A stretch of 64,000 nt of DNA, from assembly GCF_026625985.1 (NCBI RefSeq), contig NZ_CP113116.1, positions 4,960,001-5,024,000 on the forward strand, written 5' to 3'. This document shows, one piece after another, positions 60,166 to 64,000 of the stretch (positions are counted from its first letter, which is position 1; every line of letters starts with the position of its first letter). Below the pieces are notes generated by a model. It was not told the DNA's origin. It was given only the letters and a program-made list of their open reading frames with translations, and made no database searches. Position numbers and translations under genes: made by a program. The DNA is from Mycobacterium sp. Aquia_213. Lineage in GTDB: Bacteria > Actinomycetota > Actinomycetes > Mycobacteriales > Mycobacteriaceae.

Positions 60166-60990
60166 TCAGATCTCCGAGATGATCTGGGTCCGCCGCGCGT
60201 TGTACTCCTCGTCGGTCAAGGCGCCACTGGCGCGCAGTGTCTCGAGCTGTTGGAGTCGCTCGCCGATCGATGCCGGTGGGGGTGAGCCGACCGGTCCCGC
60301 GCCGGCCGGGGCCCCTTGCGCCGCGGGCGCCTGCTCGGCAGCGCGGCGCACCACCGCTTGGATCTGCTGACGTAGCCCCGGGTTTGACCGAATGTCGACC
60401 ATCCGGTTGAGCGGAACATTGTTGTCCTTGAGGATCTGCAGGATCTCCATCAGCGGCCCGGCTTGCCCGCTGAGGTCATAGGTCCTGTTGTCCTCGGCCA
60501 CGGTAAACTGCGCTGGCACCAGCCCGTTAACCAAAGCGCTTCGCTCCCAGTCGATTTGGTATTCTTGGGTGGTGGGGTCGAGCAGTACCACGAGTTTGCG
60601 CGCGGTGAGATTGCCCAACCTGGTGACGTTGGCGATGACCCGGTCTTGACTGTCGAACGGCGTGAAACCCGGTCCGGCGATGTGCAAGTCGACCTTCACC
60701 AGCGGCTGGTCGTTGATCCGGGTCCCCGTCTCGGCGAGCCCGGTGATTTGGGCGAGCGCCAGCACCCCGTGTTGCTCCAGCAGCGCCGATTTGGCCGCCG
60801 ACTTCGCGCCGTAGTTGGTCAATGCGAGCGCGATCAGCACGTCGGCCACCGTGATGAGTAGGCCGACATAGAACATCCACTGCAGCACGCTGCCCAGGCC
60901 GAGAGTGAAGTAGACGACCAGAAAGATCGGCCCGACCAAACCGCCGCACAGCAGAACCACTAACTGCGTCTTGAGATAGCGCGCCAACAC
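60166..60990 (-). CDS. Membrane protein with C-terminal SHOCT domain (Rv0686-like position)
   Basis: 274-aa protein. Two N-terminal transmembrane helices (LVVLLCGGLVGPIFLVVYF and MFYVGLLITVADVLIALAL) lead to a soluble domain of unknown function. It ends in a SHOCT motif (IGERLQQLETLRASGALTDE at about 241-260). An Ala/Pro/Gly linker separates the last two parts. The start is GTG with AGGAG upstream. SHOCT domains are short oligomerisation or localisation modules; the function here is unknown. Confidence 0.8.
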   Translation of the reverse strand: MLARYLKTQLVVLLCGGLVGPIFLVVYFTLGLGSVLQWMFYVGLLITVADVLIALALTNYGAKSAAKSALLEQHGVLALAQITGLAETGTRINDQPLVKVDLHIAGPGFTPFDSQDRVIANVTRLGNLTARKLVVLLDPTTQEYQIDWERSALVNGLVPAQFTVAEDNRTYDLSGQAGPLMEILQILKDNNVPLNRMVDIRSNPGLRQQIQAVVRRAAEQAPAAQGAPAGAGPVGSPPPASIGERLQQLETLRASGALTDEEYNARRTQIISEI

Positions 60991-61085
60991 GTGTGTCTCC
61001 TCGCCTAGCCGGGAAGTTCGTGTCAGATTAGCGCTGTCGCGTGCGCGTTATCCATAACCGGCGTCCGGGCATCGGCCCAGGCCAT

Positions 61086-61871
61086 TCAACGCGAGGGTGT
61101 CGGCGGACGGCCTTTGGGAGCGGCGGGCGGGGGCGGCGTGGCTGGCCCAATCGACGCCGCCGGGATCGCCGCGGGCAGCATCGTGGCCGACGTGAGTTCC
61201 GCGGCCGCGACGTCCGCCGGGGCCGTCGAGGCGGTCGCCGGGCCGGTCACATCCGCCGACGGGGCCGCCGGAGCCGGCGTAGAGACTGGTGTTTCCGCGC
61301 TCGGCGCCGCGGCCGCGGGGGCCGAAGCCGCCGATCCCGCCGGCGCGGCCGCTGCCGCGGTGGTCGCCGCCATCGGTGTGGCCGTCGCCGCCACCGGTGC
61401 GGCCGTCGGCGCTGCCACCGCGGCCGGCGCTGCGACACCCGGCTGCACAGCCGCTGCCACCGGCACCCCGGACGCCACGGAACCTGCCTGTGCCGCAGCG
61501 CCGAAGATCGACTGCTGGGCGCTCAGTGCCTGGCCGGATGAACTGGCCGCGCCGAGCACAGGCTGTGCCGCCGCCTGCAGCGGCGCGGCGTTGACGACCT
61601 CGGTGTCCGCGTACTGCGTCGCGCCACCGCTCATGAGCTCGACAAATTGCTGATGGAACATCGCTGCCTGAGCGCTGATGGCCTGATAGGCCGCGGCGTG
61701 GACGCCGAACAGGTGCGAAATGCTTGCGGACACCGCATCGGCGCCAGCGGCCTCGACCGCCGAGGTCGCGCCCGACGCCGCCGAGTTGGCGTAGTTGATG
61801 GCGGACCCGATTTTGGCCAGGTCGGATGCCGCGGCCGCCACATACTCCGGCGTCGCATTTACGAACGACAT
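61086..61871 (-). CDS. PE-family protein with Ala/Pro-rich tail
   Basis: 261-aa PE protein, a substrate class of ESX (type VII) secretion. The PE domain occupies residues 1-95 with MSFVNATPEYVAAAASDLAK, WxG-like helical pairing and a YxxxE signal at Tyr87-Glu91 (YADTE). The remaining 165 residues are almost only Ala, Pro, Thr, Ser and Val with no PGRS repeats. No PPE partner or ESX gene is near. M. tuberculosis has no PE gene between tuf and Rv0686. Confidence 0.88.
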   Translation of the reverse strand: MSFVNATPEYVAAAASDLAKIGSAINYANSAASGATSAVEAAGADAVSASISHLFGVHAAAYQAISAQAAMFHQQFVELMSGGATQYADTEVVNAAPLQAAAQPVLGAASSSGQALSAQQSIFGAAAQAGSVASGVPVAAAVQPGVAAPAAVAAPTAAPVAATATPMAATTAAAAAPAGSAASAPAAAAPSAETPVSTPAPAAPSADVTGPATASTAPADVAAAELTSATMLPAAIPAASIGPATPPPPAAPKGRPPTPSR

Positions 61872-61992
61872 CCGAACCTCCCGGCCAGGCCTCGACGGTC
61901 AACTTCCCCAACCGTTAATTTCAGACTGACATCGACAGATCTTACCGGAAATTAGCAAATCAGTTGTGCAGCTTCTGCGGGGCCGAAATGCG

Positions 61993-62032
61993 CAAAGCCC
62001 GGACCGCCGAAAATCGGCTAGTCCGGGCTTTG
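61993..62032 (-). terminator. Terminator behind tuf
   Basis: Perfect 11-bp stem AAAGCCCGGAC (61994-62004)/GTCCGGGCTTT (62021-62031) with an inner GCCGA/TCGGC stem, 11 nt after the tuf stop. On the minus strand the stem ends in CTTTGCGC, a short U-tract. It isolates the translation-factor operon from the PE gene downstream. Confidence 0.85.
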
Positions 62033-62042
62033 TGCTGTAGAG

Positions 62043-63233
<1,191 letters not shown>

Positions 63234-63333
63234 TTCTGTGTCCTCCTGGACTAATTGGTGCTTTTGAAAAGCAGTGTTGATGTTGTTGTAAGTGCCGCGG
63301 TGGTAACCGGGCCAGGTTACTCCGAGCTGATGT

Positions 63334-64000
63334 TCACTCGCCCGTCGCCTTGGCGATGATCTCCTTCGAGACGTTCGCCGGGACTTCGGCATACGAGTCG
63401 AACACCATGGAGTAGTTCGCCCGGCCTTGAGTCTTAGACCGCAGGTCGCCGACATAGCCGAACATCTCCGACAGCGGCACGTGCGCCCGAACGACGCGCG
63501 CACCAGCCCGCTCCTCCATGGCCTGGATCTGGCCACGGCGGGAGTTCAGGTCGCCGATCACGTCACCCATGTAGTCCTCGGGTGTGGTCACTTCGACCGC
63601 CATGATCGGCTCGAGGATCACCGGCTGGGCTTGCTGCGCAGCCTTTTTCAGCACCTGTGACCCTGCGATCTTGAACGCCATTTCCGAGGAGTCAACCTCG
63701 TGGTAGGCACCGTCAAGCAAGGTGACCTTCAGGTTCACCAGCGGGTAGCCGGCCAGCACGCCGTACTGCATCGCGTCCTGGGCACCTGCATCCACCGACG
63801 GGATGTACTCCCGCGGGATGCGACCACCGGTGACCTTGTTCTCGAACTCGTAGGTCGCGCCGTCCTCGCCGGTGAACGGCTCGAGGTTGATGAGCACCTT
63901 CGCGAACTGGCCCGAGCCACCCGTCTGCTTCTTGTGGGTGAATTCGACCTTTTCCGCGATCCGCTTGATGGTCTCCTTGTAGGCGACCTGCGGCTTGCCG
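63334..64000 (-). CDS. fusA: Elongation factor G, C-terminal part (cut by window edge)
   Basis: The last 222 codons of EF-G; the 5' part lies beyond the right edge. The frame stays open to base 64000, reading KPQVAYKETIKRIAEKVEF then KKQTGGSGQFAKV, the start of domain IV. Domain IV continues with GGRIPREYIPSVDAG and YGVLAGYPLVNLKVTLLDG, and domain V with MEVTTPEDYMGDVIGDLN-like AVEVTTPEDYMGDVIGDLN and MFGYVGDLRSKTQGRA. It is the translocation GTPase. Confidence 0.97.
   Translation of the reverse strand, partial: GKPQVAYKETIKRIAEKVEFTHKKQTGGSGQFAKVLINLEPFTGEDGATYEFENKVTGGRIPREYIPSVDAGAQDAMQYGVLAGYPLVNLKVTLLDGAYHEVDSSEMAFKIAGSQVLKKAAQQAQPVILEPIMAVEVTTPEDYMGDVIGDLNSRRGQIQAMEERAGARVVRAHVPLSEMFGYVGDLRSKTQGRANYSMVFDSYAEVPANVSKEIIAKATGE

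Noticed and set aside
63234..63333. tRNA or terminator in the tuf-fusA gap
   Set aside because: The small palindrome GCTTTTCAAAAGC and a 6-bp hairpin are too weak for a terminator, and no cloverleaf can be drawn.

Overview
The window is a high-GC mycobacterial chromosome segment, probably from a slow-growing nontuberculous species. The evidence is gene content and order. The order sigL-mapA-adk-secY, spc operon, atsA/FGE block, S10 operon, mycofactocin cluster, tuf, fusA is the Rv0736-to-Rv0684 order of M. tuberculosis, here read in reverse. There is also a PE-family protein, MftA, and two runs of LCM-like (TIGR00027-type) methyltransferases. The core genes are conserved, and the interesting content lies in blocks inserted between them.

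Layout. 1-3442 (minus): rslA (5' part), sigL, mapA, adk, secY. 3736-6521 (plus): three tandem SAM-dependent methyltransferases. 6526-11152: a sugar module, with a GNAT protein and xylB on minus and serA2, fucA and a metallo-beta-lactamase-fold hydrolase on plus. 11172-15575: accessory genes (AraC regulator, small methyltransferase, enoyl-CoA hydratase, zinc alcohol dehydrogenase, SDR). 15685-18590 (plus): three more methyltransferases. 18587-22955: sppA, an LLM oxidoreductase, an alpha/beta hydrolase and its divergent TetR regulator with a tandem operator. 22952-27161 (minus): spc operon rplN to rplO. 27456-36061: an expanded sulfatase locus with atsA, its formylglycine-generating enzyme, three DUF4436 (Rv0713-like) membrane proteins, a lipoprotein, and an oppositely oriented PstS-type lipoprotein. 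36204-41703 (minus): S10 operon rpsJ to rpsQ, with a terminator behind rpsQ. 42152-46821: P450, TetR, a 14-TM drug-efflux transporter and a BKACE-family enzyme. 46844-54158: mycofactocin genes mftA-G (minus) with divergent mftR. 54155-57076: DUF2332 protein, ECF sigma factor and a triple-VOC protein. 57073-60087 (minus): 2-hydroxyacid dehydrogenase, ferredoxin-type reductase, mycofactocin-coupled SDR. 60166-61871: SHOCT membrane protein and an orphan PE protein. 62043-64000 (minus): tuf and the 3' part of fusA.

How the genes work together. The ribosomal operons, secY, tuf and fusA form the translation/secretion backbone. mftA-F build the peptide-derived redox cofactor mycofactocin. mftG and the SDR at 59260-60087 use or recycle it. 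mftR probably controls it through an inverted repeat in the mftA-mftR gap. AtsA needs a formylglycine made by the FGE encoded five genes away, so the DUF4436 proteins and PstS-like lipoprotein between them are candidates for the same envelope sulfate/phosphate-ester process (inference). xylB, serA2, fucA and the MBL hydrolase look like a catabolic set for an unidentified sugar or sugar acid.

No rRNA, tRNA, CRISPR array or intact insertion sequence was seen. One eroded oxidoreductase fragment lies at 30585-30705. Protein identities rest on motif recognition and remembered family sequences, not on a database search.
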